A DNA stretch of 60,263 bases from Rachicladosporium sp. CCFEE 5018 (Eukaryota > Ascomycota > Dothideomycetes > Cladosporiales > Cladosporiaceae). Positions within the stretch are counted from its first letter, which is position 1. The number at the start of each line of letters is the position of its first letter. The position numbers and the translations under genes were made by a program. The DNA lies in assembly GCA_002077045.2 (NCBI GenBank), contig KZ111143.1:1154491-1214753 (forward strand), given 5' to 3'. Below, in pieces: positions 1 through 10,200 of the stretch. The notes beneath the pieces were generated by a model. The model did no database searches. It worked only from the letters and a program-made list of their open reading frames with translations, and was not told the origin of the DNA.

Positions 1-407
1 CCAACTCTGGTGTAGTGAGACTTGAAGCGAGTGCACTCAGAGGACCACGAGAGGGCGTGCCGATCTGGACAGCCTTTATCACGAGGTACTCTTTCGATCC
101 GGACTGGATGGCGCTTGAAAGCGGAGGGATCGTAACGATGGCGGCGTTGAAGCCTCCGCCGTATGTGTTTCTGGCTGGCTATGGGCTAGTGAGGAATCGG
201 CACCGAGACTACATCTTGCAATTTGATACCACTGATGGTAAGCCGTCCGACACACTCAATTGCACGTTGCCGGCGACTAATGCATTTTCACAGACGCGGC
301 TGATTTCGTGCGGACTTGGAGTGGTATTTGTCGAAACTCAAAACGTTGATGTTCGACACGGTGGGTTCATTGCTGTGATGTTTCGAGCAAGGCGTTCGGT
401 AGGCTGA
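1..407 (+). CDS. Conserved fungal protein, 3' end only (paralogue of the 55572-57361 gene)
   Basis: This is an open frame (codons from position 3) that encodes about 135 C-terminal residues and stops at 405-407. It matches the C-terminus of the complete 569-residue protein at 55572-57361 almost residue for residue, with one clear change: Lys in DGKPSD here, Glu in the other copy. I recognise no catalytic motif or named domain. The upstream part lies outside the window, so whether this copy is a whole gene or a fragment carried by the duplication cannot be decided. Its 3' end faces the 3' end of the GH5 gene, 120 bp away, as in the other copy. Confidence 0.8.
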   Translation, partial: NSGVVRLEASALRGPREGVPIWTAFITRYSFDPDWMALESGGIVTMAALKPPPYVFLAGYGLVRNRHRDYILQFDTTDGKPSDTLNCTLPATNAFSQTRLISCGLGVVFVETQNVDVRHGGFIAVMFRARRSVG

Positions 408-527
408 GCATGACCACACTCCACAGCAGTGCTGGTGCGGCAAGTGACAGGTCGGTGAGCGAGATTCTCGTGATGCCTTTGATGTGATTTGACCGCTGGC
501 CGAGACTCTACTCGACATATAATACAT

Positions 528-2096
528 TCACGATCCACTCAGTCCAGCATCTTCCTGCAATATCTTATTCAGACCATCTCTCTTCAGACAGTTCTCCAAC
601 TTGAAGCTCGCTGCCAACTCGTCCAGCTCCTCGAACGACTTGCCCTCGAAATAGCTTGCAAATTCGTATGTCAGTAGTTCAGACACGAGCAGCTCCCTCA
701 CAACTCGATGCACATGCCCTTCCAGTCCCCAGTGCTGCGGGTACCGCCTCTTCTGCGACACCTCTGGAATCTCCTCCCGCAGATGTTCTACCAGTGGATC
801 GTAAATATGCCTCACGTGCTGGTCATCTCGTCCCCACTTGTCAAGACCAAGTCGCTTCTTCTTGGCAAGGAAAGGCTTGAGTAGCTTCATGTAAGCGGAG
901 TCGGGATTGGCATACACCATACCCTGGAAGCCGATGTCTTTGTATAGCCAGATGGACCAGCAGATTTGGTCTTGTTTGTAAATCGACAGCTGCTCGCCGA
1001 GAAGATCGTAGCGTTGCTGATTGGCAGCATTGTAGTCTGTCTCACCTGGGGAGGCATATACGGGTCCGAATTCGCCGTTCCAGATAGGCACTTTGTGCTC
1101 TCGCATGAATTCGACTTTACGTTCGTACTGTTTTCTTAGGATGTCCTTCTGCTCGGCTGAGCCGGTGTAGGGTGTACCGGCGGGAAAGCCCATGGTGGAG
1201 TAGTCGTGAATGGCGTAGACACAATTCGGGAGCACGGTCTTGAAGGCAGTGAAGTCCATGGAATAGGTGTTTCCGTCTAGCCAGAGGATGTGGTGGGGAT
1301 CCACTGCGCGGATCGCAGGCTCGACTCGGGCATACCAGGATTGGAGACGGTGGTGGACAGGGTCAGCGGGCTCGTTCATGGGGTTGTACCCGGCGATCTA
1401 GTCTACGTTAGATTCGGTAAAAGGTGCAACTAGCGTGGGATCGTACCCAAGTGTTGTCCTTATAGTGCTTCGCGATCTCCACCCAAAGCTTGATGCCACG
1501 CTCTTGGAGATCCCAGTTCTCCCAGAACAGTGCACGATGCAGACCAGAGTCTGAGTGCCAGCCTTGGTTCTGACCCCCAGGGAACGTGTGCATATCGAGG
1601 ATGGTGTAGATACCCTGAGCCGCGCAAAGCTCGACTACCCGATCGACGAGCTTGAATCCGTCTTGCTTGATCTCGAATGGCTTCTCGTCGTCCATGAAGT
1701 GGCGGTGGTTGATCGGGATCCGTATTGCGTTGAGTCCCAGAGATGCAAACAACTTGGCGTCTGCTTCGGTGAAGAAGTAGTCCAGGAACTGGTAAGGTGT
1801 CAAACGCGTTGGCAACGCTGAAAGTGGCGATCGTGGCACACCTTGTCGAAGAAGAAGTCATACTTCTCCTGACCGAGGACTTCAAGCAGTGCCAGCCTCA
1901 TCTCGTGCTCGTGACCTGGATAGCCTGTGATGAAGTTCTCCATGTTCAGATGGCCTCCAGTAGCGGCCTATGGGTCGTTAGCCGAGCCCAGTTCATGGTG
2001 AACGGAAGCACATACGCCCTTGAGAATGACCTTCTTGCCATTGGAATCTACTACATCGACGCCCTGGACCTTCAGGTATCCTGGACCGTTCGCCAT
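528..2096 (-). CDS. Glycoside hydrolase family 5 (exo-beta-1,3-glucanase-like), intact copy
   Basis: The protein should hydrolyse beta-glucan; exact linkage is uncertain. I model four exons on the minus strand: 2096-2016, 1967-1842, 1788-1447 and 1397-528, all phase 0 with GT-AG introns, giving 472 residues. GH5 hallmarks are visible: the GLNAIRIPINHRHF strand, the acid/base Glu in GYNPMNEP and the nucleophile Glu in IWNGEFGPVY. There is no signal peptide (it starts MANGPGYLKVQG), so it may be intracellular, as in a known group of fungal GH5 proteins. About 100 residues follow the catalytic domain and end KRDGLNKILQEDAG. This tail is a conserved feature of that group. The third intron (1398-1446) ends in TAG, which also supplies a stop if unspliced. 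The copy at 57482-59051 has lost the tail. Confidence 0.88.
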
Positions 2097-2247
2097 GTTC
2101 GCACGGCTTTCTAGGTTTCCTAACTCGGATGCCCACGCTTGATGAGATGAACAGCTGAGAGATACTCGTACTTGTCCAAGAACAGAACACTTCGCCTACC
2201 GGTACCACTGAAGCTTGCAGCATCGCATCAAAGTCATGGTGGCCATA

Positions 2248-2739
2248 TCATGACACTGCCCAGGCGCTTCTTCGCACAATAGAGCCACCGTCACCCACGT
2301 GGAGTGCACCATCGCCGTCCGAAGTGAGGTATGGTGTGCCAACGAACGTCGCACTCTGACCCTTCTCGAACATCGGACAAAGACTCCAGTCCGAGTACTT
2401 GTCAGTGCCGACGACACCCAACTTTGCCTCGCCGTTGAAGAATTCAATGCCGGCTTTGACCCATTGGGATTTTGAGGGCTCGCTTGATGGAGAGGGTAGG
2501 AAGACTAGGAAGAGGCCGCCTTGGTCGAATTGCGTTCTCCAAGGGCCGGAGACGGTGGTTTTGATCGAAGTGAAGTGTTTGAAGGGGACGCGACGGCCTA
2601 CGGCGGGGGCGTTGAAGGAGTTCAGGGTCGGGTGGCGCCAGATGTCTGTTTTGGGAGGGGTCGTGAGGGTGAACGGTGCCGAGGGATCCTTGGGTAGAAC
2701 GGAGGATGGGGCATTGAGAGTCTCCCAGGTAGATGCCAT
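2248..2739 (-). pseudogene. DUF1349-type (concanavalin-like) protein, 3' end replaced at the duplication edge
   Basis: The frame starts at an ATG (MASTWETLNAPSS) and reads 163 residues. Residues 1 to about 133 look like a DUF1349 domain: FDQGGLFLVF, then WVKAGIEFFNG, then a YSDWSL segment, a pattern found in small fungal and bacterial beta-sandwich proteins of unclear role. At about 2342 the frame runs into sequence also present at 59300, that is, into the duplicated segment. The last ~30 residues are therefore encoded by DNA belonging to the duplication, and the usual C-terminal REVTW-type strand of the family is not seen. I read this as a gene cut by the duplication junction, leaving a chimeric C-terminus. 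A short but functional protein or an undetected intron remains possible. Confidence 0.55.
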
Positions 2740-3121
2740 GGCTGGAGTCGTTGTAAGATGTGTACAAGAAGACGTGCACCTACCTCTCCGACGGGCGCCC
2801 TAATGTTCTTATAGCGATCTGCAATATCGCTACCAAGTGCAAGAGCGAGTTCGTAGCTTCACGGCTTGTACGAAATGGTAGTAGTACGTCGGTCGATCGA
2901 CAAATGTGGCCTTCCCACTTCGGCCCGGTAATCCGAGAGGAAGTGACGTTCTTGTCGGTATGTCTTGTACGGGCGATTGAATCTCAATCAGAGCAGTCAC
3001 TGTAGCACGAGAATATACAGCTAGCACATTAAGCAGACCAGATCACCGAATTGGTCAATTGATTGCACAACATCTATCCTGCTCATTCATCGCCAGATCA
3101 GCGTTTGCGCGATTCATCATA

Positions 3122-3877
3122 ATGGCGACTACCACCATCACAGATGATCCATCACTGGGTCCCGTCTATTTCTGGAGAGAGTTCGAGGAACCATATGGTT
3201 TCATGTCACAGTGGTACGAGTGTCCGTTTGAGGTGGACGGGGTGCTCTACGCGCATACGGAGATGTGGATGATGATACAAAAAGCGAAGTTATTTGGCGA
3301 TGAGGTACCTTCTACATTATCGAATATAGGCCTTCTCCTGACGCAGTTCTCCAAGCTGACATTGTGCCAAGGAATCTGCAAGTAAGATGATGCCGACGAC
3401 TGTTCCTGCGGAGCATCAGGCACTTGGCCGGAAGGTTTGTACGACATCTCTCTAAATCAGCTGACTGTCAAGCTGACTCTCGGGTAGGCCAAAGGCTTTA
3501 ATAGACCGAAATGGGACGAAAGTGAGTCGCACACTGGTCCATGGACAGCCCCGTACTGATGGCCATCTAGACAAGAGCCGCATTGTCGAGGAGGGCAACT
3601 ACCATAAGTTCACCAAGGGCAAGTCGAGCACCGAGATGGCGAAGCTACTGCTCGCAACAGGGGAGCGCGAGCTAGTTGAAGTGCGTCCATGCTGGCATGG
3701 TCTTGATCCCTGCAATCGCTGACACCTCCCCACCAGTCATCGCCCAGTGACAGAATCTGGGGCGTCGGCTACCACGCTGACACTGCGACCGAGAACCGAC
3801 ATGATTGGGGTGAGAACCGACTCGGAAAAGCCATGATGGTCGTGAGGCGGAAATTGCGGGAGGAAGCAAAGCTTTGA
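3122..3877 (+). CDS. NADAR-domain protein (YbiA/RibX-like N-glycosidase fold)
   Basis: I model five exons: 3122-3304, 3372-3434, 3488-3521, 3571-3680 and 3737-3877, giving 176 residues. The first intron was placed from a CTGAC branch site just before its acceptor. The family signature is complete: FWREFEEPYGFMSQWYECPF near the start, then HTEMWMMIQKAKLFGD, EHQALGRKAKGF, IVEEGNYHKFT, LLATGERELVE and PSDRIWGVG. NADAR proteins act on NAD- or ADP-ribose-linked and riboflavin-pathway intermediates; bacterial members cleave N-glycosidic bonds of such compounds or remove ADP-ribose from nucleic acid. The substrate here is unknown. It is a small cytosolic-looking single domain with no signal peptide. 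Its 3' end faces the 3' end of SEC11 70 bp away. Confidence 0.85.
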
Positions 3878-3946
3878 GACTTTCAGCATTCGTACCTGCC
3901 TCTAACACCGGCGTCCAAGTACGCATGCCGCTTGCGAGCCAAAGCC

Positions 3947-4528
3947 TCACTCGCGCTGCAGCACGACAGTCAGCGCCATGAACACGAGCATGGCAGTCTT
4001 CAGCCATGGGTACTCGCTCAGTAGAATCGTGACATAGCCAACGTAGGGGACGTAGCCGGCAACACTACCCACGACATCTTTCTTACGGTCGAGGAAGCTC
4101 TGTCCGCGGGCATAGAGCTCCGTATCATCGGCGGCATTGTTGTCGCCTTTCGTGAGAAGTTGCAGTGGCTTCGATCTGCAATCAAATCAGCAACGTACCT
4201 CACCTAGTCATGCTGAGACCTGTAAATCTTACCCTCCACCGAATCTCCTGATCACCCTGTGCACGATGGGAATGTCCTTATCTCGCACGTTATACACGAC
4301 AACCTCCCCCACTTGTGTCTCTTGCCGTCGATTCCACAAGAACAGCAGGTCTCCTCGCTGGAACGCTGGCTCCATGCTACCGGAAAGCACGACAACGATT
4401 GGTGATCCGGAGTCTGTCACAACCGAGAGACCTTTCCAGAGCATGAACGCGGTCGAGAGGACGAGCGCGAACTGGAGGACTTGTGCGGCCAGCTGCCGGG
4501 GCTGCATGTTGGCGAGTGAGCCGAACAT
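3947..4528 (-). CDS. SEC11: Signal peptidase complex catalytic subunit Sec11
   Basis: Sec11 is the serine-protease subunit of the ER signal peptidase complex and removes signal peptides from secretory proteins. I model exon 1 at 4528-4233 and exon 2 at 4175-3947, giving 174 residues, normal for the family. An N-terminal membrane anchor (about residues 14-35, LQFALVLSTAFMLWKGLSV) precedes the catalytic Ser in VVLSGSMEPAFQRGD. Exon 1 also carries the GEVVVYNV and PIVHRVIR box, whose His replaces the bacterial Lys. Exon 2 gives LLTKGDNNAADDTELYA and a C-terminal hydrophobic segment ending ALTVVLQRE. The 57 bp intron ends in GATTGCAG. It is a single-copy core gene with nothing unusual. Confidence 0.95.
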
Positions 4529-5339
4529 CGTGGTGGTGTTGTCGAGTTAGCGGTGGTAAATTGGATCTCGCTGTTCGCTGGAAGGGACGTGTTTCTGCAG
4601 GTCAAGAAATTCGCGGCACACGCTTGCACTCGCGAGTTGTCATTTGCTTTGAGTAGCGACCTAAAACCATGAAGTCGAGGCTGACCTGCATAGGATATAT
4701 ACACAATCCAACGTGTCTACAACATTTAGAGGTCACCTTCCCACGCTAGGGTCGGGCCATGCCGAAGCTCTGTTGCTCGACTTCATTTGTCTCACTCTCG
4801 TTCCGAGCTTCACCGCGGTGAAGTCGGTCGCAGAAGGCCATCTTAACTTGACAACGCTACCTTCCAGCCTCTGGTATGGAGTATTGTTCATCGAATTATT
4901 CTCGGGCGTTACGCCACACTTGAGTCCAGACTGGAACGCGTCCACGTTAGGGGATTAGCACACATCACTCTGCAGAGACCACTCCGGCTGCTTTGTGTGA
5001 ACATCGTGTCCATCACTGTCGAGATGAGAGAGTCGAACCACGCGTTGCTCAATGGTGCAGGCGCCCAAAATGTCGTTCCAGTGAGGACGTCTGTCTCATG
5101 CTCCGGAATGAATCATGCCATCAGCGAAAGCCGATGTAGTTCTAGTGCTACTACATCAGTGCAAGAACTCACTCACTTTGCAAATGACTTCACAAAATGC
5201 ACGTGATTGCACATGGGCAGCATCACATGTATTCCTCATGGGACTGGACGTAGTTCTCCTGTCAAGGTACTAAGGCTTCCTTTTCTCACCCACACATACA
5301 GCACCTCTACCTCACAGGTCCACACGACACGAAGCTACG
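4529..5339. other. Intergenic, no supported gene
   Basis: This 811 bp lies between the divergent SEC11 and the PWWP-like gene and should hold both promoters. Both strands are open over 4733-4945 (70-80 codons each way), but I recognise no family, splice pattern or codon bias, so I do not call a gene. A perfect or near-perfect short palindromic run (atgtagttctagtgctactacat) occurs at 5132-5154 and could form a hairpin. Confidence 0.6.
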
Positions 5340-6610
5340 ATGACGAAGTTAGACCCTCAGTTGAATCAAACCTACGTGATCAAGCTCAACGGCCAAGTCT
5401 GGCCAGTTGTGGTCTGCTATGAAGAACGCATGCCGGATCGTGTGCTCGAGAGGCGACAGGAGAAGCATCAAGTGGCCGTCATTGTACTTGGCTATCGACA
5501 GTAGTAAGTTTGCACTGTTTAACGGTTTGGACAGGGGCAACACTGGCGGACGTCAGCTGCTGGGTCAACACAGCGAATCTGCGAACGTACAACCCGGACA
5601 ACAACTACGCTGCGATTACAAAGTTGGCTTCGTATGACGAGGGCTCGTCACTCGCAGCTCAGGAGGAGAAACGCCGCGTAGCGTTCAAGCAGGATGCGCC
5701 AATGCTGAAGGATGCCAACTTCTGGCATAACTACATTGATCAGGAGAAACTCGCAGCTCCGATGCTTTTCTCACGCCAGTCGCGCTCGATCAGCACTTCG
5801 CCGACGAACTCGAGTCGCTCGCGTCACTCCGAGACCAGGCCAAAGGCGACTGCGCGCAAGCGTTCCGCATCACCTTCGCTTGATGCTTGCAGGGAGCCTA
5901 AGAGAAGGCTCTCGCAAGCTCAAATGGACGCACTCACAGCTGGCGAAGGACCCTTATCCTACCACTTCCCCACGCACGAGGACATCGTAGCTCTCAGAGA
6001 CGAAGCTACCGATTACGAATACATCGCAGTGGTGGGCAGACGCGCTCTGCCAATATTGGTCTCGAAGGTCGGTGTCGAGCGCGTGCCCACACTGAAGAAC
6101 TGTCTCTACCCATCCCAGGACTACGGAGATTATCTGCCACTGACCATGGAAATGCCGCAGATCAGTGCAAAGGAGTTCAAGGCAGTCGCAGAGTATCTTG
6201 CCGTTGGCGCTTTCGCTCCAAAGCTCCGCCACCTGCCTGAAGCCATAGACTTCGAGGAAGGCGACGACATCGAGCTTGTCATCGATTCCGCAAAGATGAT
6301 TAGTCTGGCATACCACGCCGCTTCTTGCTTGCAGATCGCGGATCTGCAAGCTGACTGCATAAGAAAGCTGCGCCACATGGGCGCTTTGTCAGGGCCGGCT
6401 TTGATGGGCGTAGAGGCAGGAAGTCGCGGGTGCGATCAGTGGGGCATGGAGGAACGTAGTAGCTTGCATGAGCTAGCGCTGCGTGGATTGGCTCGCGACT
6501 TCTTCAAGATCATGGAGATCGATGGCGTGGTTCTGTCGACGTACCTGCAGGAAAAGAAGGGTCCGATGATGGAGATCGCTCGTCGGCTAAGTGCCGCGAA
6601 CAGCAACTAG
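5340..6610 (+). CDS. Protein with a PWWP-like N-terminus and a BTB-tail-like C-terminus
   Basis: I model two exons, 5340-5503 and 5557-6610, giving 405 residues. The splice (phase 2, donor GTAAGT) joins VLGYRQ to YCWVNTANLRTYNP and restores a continuous barrel-like segment. Residues about 8-75 (YVIKLNGQVWPVVVCYEE, then AVIVLGYRQYCWV, then LRTYNP) resemble a PWWP/Tudor-type fold, whose members read methylated histone tails or DNA. Residues about 130-180 are basic and rich in Ser and Arg (RKRSASPS). The C-terminal half contains a helical stretch (MISLAYHAASCLQIADLQADCIRKL) resembling the helices after a BTB domain in fungal proteins. Both domain calls are inference from pattern. A nuclear chromatin role would fit. 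Confidence 0.65.
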
Positions 6611-7220
6611 GTCGTTAAGGGGTAAGACCTGGAGAGACGATGAAGCTGTTGGCAGCGGCCGATGACAGTGGGTGCCTAAACGGCGAAATGCCCGTCTATC
6701 AAGGCCATGGCATGAGAGGGCGGGGTTGCGTCAACAGCATGACAGCGAGGGTCCAGCTATTTGGCTAGTACATTGAAAGACGGAAAGTGCCCGTCTCTGG
6801 CTGCGCTTCTCCAGGAGCCTGTACAGCTGATCCCGACTATGCAGACACACTAGGCGAAGTACTTCTATCGGGGGTCTGTTTTCCTTGTCTGTCCGGACAA
6901 TTGCGCATGCAGTGTCTTAGTAGTAGACCGACAGTATCTTGCGTGTCATGATGCGGCAAGCAGCAGCCGAAGACAGCTTTCAGATGTTACAACTCATAGA
7001 TGCTAGCTCTACATCTTGTGTGTCTGTTGGACCAGCGGGTCGCTCCTGCGCTGAACTGACTCGAGTCCCGCGCCAAGTCCCGTCCAGCTTGACTTCCAGG
7101 TGTGCGAACCTCACTGTGAACGACCACACTTCCGCACCCACTCCCCTCACCCCTATGTTTCCCTTATCACTTCGCTCCCGGCTCACGTAGCGCCGCTCCA
7201 ATGTGCGCCGCGTCGCACCG
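6611..7220. other. Intergenic, NOT1 upstream region
   Basis: This 610 bp between the PWWP-like gene and NOT1 contains no supported gene. The last 100 bp before the NOT1 start is C/T-rich (ctcccctcacccctatg and similar), as is common at fungal transcription starts without a TATA box. The in-frame GTG at 7203 upstream of the chosen ATG is not needed. Confidence 0.6.
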
Positions 7221-10200
7221 ATGAGCGACCGCCTCTCCAATTCCTCCCAGGATCACTCCCTGCCCACCAACTCCACACCCGGCGCACGAGGCACAAGACC
7301 ACCGCCGGCACAACCGCAGACGCCCTGGTCAGGCACTGCAATACGACAGCTACAACGCGGTGTTCCCGCCCCCATAATAACATCCGCGACATCCTCCCGA
7401 CCATCAAGCACCGCCGATAGTCCTTCACGTGCTCAACGTATAACTTCCCCACTTGGCAGCAGCTCCCCCGGCGGCGTAGTCCGCTTCACTCGACACTCGC
7501 CTTCGGTCTCATTGTCTACTGCCGTCTCACCAACATCCTCCACGGGACCACATTCCACCACTGCCTCTTCCCCTAACCAGCTGAAGGGGCTTGTGGTGAC
7601 ACAGCTGGACATCCTCCTCCGCACCATCAAAGACGACGGCGGTGAGACTGAACGCTGGCAAGCGCAGGCGGCTAAGATCCGCCGCCTGGTGGAGGAGAAC
7701 ATGGAGGTGTACCCGCAGTACTTCCGCCGGCTGCTGCAGAGCAATGCGGGGGTCGTGTTCCCGAACGCATTCCGGCAGCCGGCCGATGGCGCTGCAGCGG
7801 GGAACTACCCACTGCTAGTGCAGGAATTGCAGAAGCTATCGCAAGATCCGCAACAGGCTGTCAAGATTGCTGAGGCGCTGGACACAAGCGACGGGGACGT
7901 GTTCCGGGATCTTGACTTGCAAGGACTAGTGGATCACTTCCGGCTGAGTCCGATAGCAAAGATCGCCCTGGCTTTGTCGTGTCGGAAGGCGGCAAAGTCA
8001 GAGTTACGAGCAAAGGGTGAGTCTGCTGCTATTGTGTGCTCTGTTGAGCAAACCAGTCCGAGAAGTGTTTCACAAGCGGAGTGAAGGCTAACGTGCTATC
8101 AGGTGACGCGATACTCACGTCGAACTTCTCATCGTTCCTTTCAGCAGTTGCACTGAAACAACCATCGAGCATCAACACGAACGTCAGCGACGACGTGATC
8201 GCATCGATCATAGACAGGTTGGTACAAGATCCTCCGAGGATCTGGGGAGAAGAGCAGCGCGAGAACCTGAAGTACGCGACACTTGGCAGATACAGTGATT
8301 TGAAAAAGAGACCTCCAACGTCGGTGGAATCAGCGATCGCACTGATGGAATTACTGGAATCATCGGACGGAAGACTCGCGCGGCAGATACAACGAGCAGG
8401 CCCAGAATGTACGGCGACGCTGGAGGCATGTAGAGATGTGCTGGCTGGCGTGCCAACACAGGACATAGCTTATCGGCCGATAGCCATGGCTCTGCTGTTC
8501 ATGGCGATTGCTGAGAACGGAGAAGCCTATGACCTTGGCGTGTTCGTACAAGCGATCAGACAGCACCGCGCAGGCGCGAGGATCGACTGGGCAGACGTTG
8601 TGCAAGGCTTCGATGTCAACAAGCTAAGTGTCACGAAGAAGCAATTCCTGGTCATGTACAACGCGCTCCTGCCACTCGCCCGAGAGTACACGAACTTCGA
8701 CATTCAAAACCTTTGGGGTGGTGCATGGAATGCGCCGGATACTCAGCTCAGCTTTGTTGTGGCATTCTTGTCGACAACACCAGACGAACTGGATGTGAGT
8801 CAAATTCCTAACCTGCGGCAGAGCTTTACTCTCGAGGACTTTCAAGGCGCCTCTGCCAGCGTCAGGGAGTTCGCTGAGAAGGCAGTGAAACATCCACTTG
8901 TGTCAATGGACGCGACTGCAGCACTGTTCACCATGATATTCCAGTCGCAGGAAAGTTACAATCGAGCACAGCAGATGTCCATTCCGGAAACGCTCATCAA
9001 CCCAAACATGACGACATTTGTCTGTGCTGCTGCCGCTGTGCCAAAGCCTTGGGGACAACTGCAGGACCAGGCGCTCAAGCAGCTTTTCTTCCCATTCCTC
9101 CTAAAGCAGCACGAGAACTACGACTTTGTCATGAACGCCCTGTGGCGCATCGAGAAACAGTGGGTCGCCACAAGGATGGTGGAGTTCTACACGCAGGACA
9201 ACAACCTTATCAGCATCATCTACGAGCACGCCATGGAACACGGGTGGTTGGAAGTTCTGCTTACTATTCAAAGCACCTTCGTCCTTGAACTGGCGATGTA
9301 CGCGCATGGCAAGGGAACGTGCGACCTTGACGACTTCGCACAACAACACGTCAGCAATATGGGTGTTCCCGCGTTTGCAAGCGCGATCGTTAACTTCCTC
9401 CGCAACAAAATCGAGTATGAATCGATAGTGCAACGGCCGCAAGAGGTGAATGGGGACGGATCTCCAGCGCAGCCTCCAGCACCAATGCCATCGATACAGC
9501 TCAAGTCGGTGCACAAGCTTCTGTCCATGATCCAGGACGTAATATCCGAAGAGGAGCTCATTCCGACTGTTCGCCTTGCCATTCAGCCTTACCCAAGACT
9601 CATCAACTTTGGAGAGGACGAGAAGTTGGACGCCATCATCCTGGCGAACAACGCAGCGGGTAACACGCTGCCCCACGATGTCGTTGCTCAAATGGAAGAG
9701 CAATACAAGAAGATGTATGGCAACGGTGTTGATGCAAACGATGTTATCGAAGAGCTCAAACGCCTCAAACAATCGAGTGACCCTGCCGATCAGGATTTGT
9801 TCGTGGGTATGATCCACGGACTTTTCGATGAGTATAACTGTTTCGGCGAGTACCCGAATGAGGCGCTTGCGACCACTGCAGTACTCTTTGGCGGCCTGAT
9901 CAAGTATGAGGTAGTGTCTGGCTTCAGCCTGAGGATCGCGCTGCAGATGGTGTTCGATGCTGTGACACTGTACACTAACGAAGACTCGATGTGGAAATTC
10001 GGCATGCAGGCACTACTGCACTTCATGGACCGCTTCTCCGACTGGCCAGAGCTCGCGCAGCGTGTGCTGTTGATCGACAGCTTGGCCGATACGCAAGTCA
10101 GCGCAGCTGCTGAGAAAGTCATGGCTGAACTGCGGCAAGAGAATGGCAGCATGAACGGCGATGCAGTCAACGGACTGCCCAACGGAACGTTGGATGAGGA

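Larger units (their letters stand above)
1..2342. repeat. Segmental duplication, left copy
   Basis: The sequence from the window start to about 2342 matches 56955-59300 in the same orientation (offset 56954 over the first kilobase). It carries the 3' end of one gene and a whole GH5 gene. By hand alignment, positions 1 to about 1042 differ at roughly 20 sites. From 1043 through the GH5 body differences are far denser, mostly at synonymous sites, and two introns are unrelated. The last ~170 bp (2175-2342) is close to identical again. Homology stops sharply after the shared gtgtgccaa. The left limit is not visible because the window begins inside the copy. Confidence 0.95.

Noticed and set aside
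4713..4958. Overlapping 70-80 codon frames on both strands
   Set aside because: No domain, no splice context and no evidence of which strand would be coding.
7203..7220. Upstream GTG start for NOT1
   Set aside because: An ATG six codons later is in frame and is the normal eukaryotic start.
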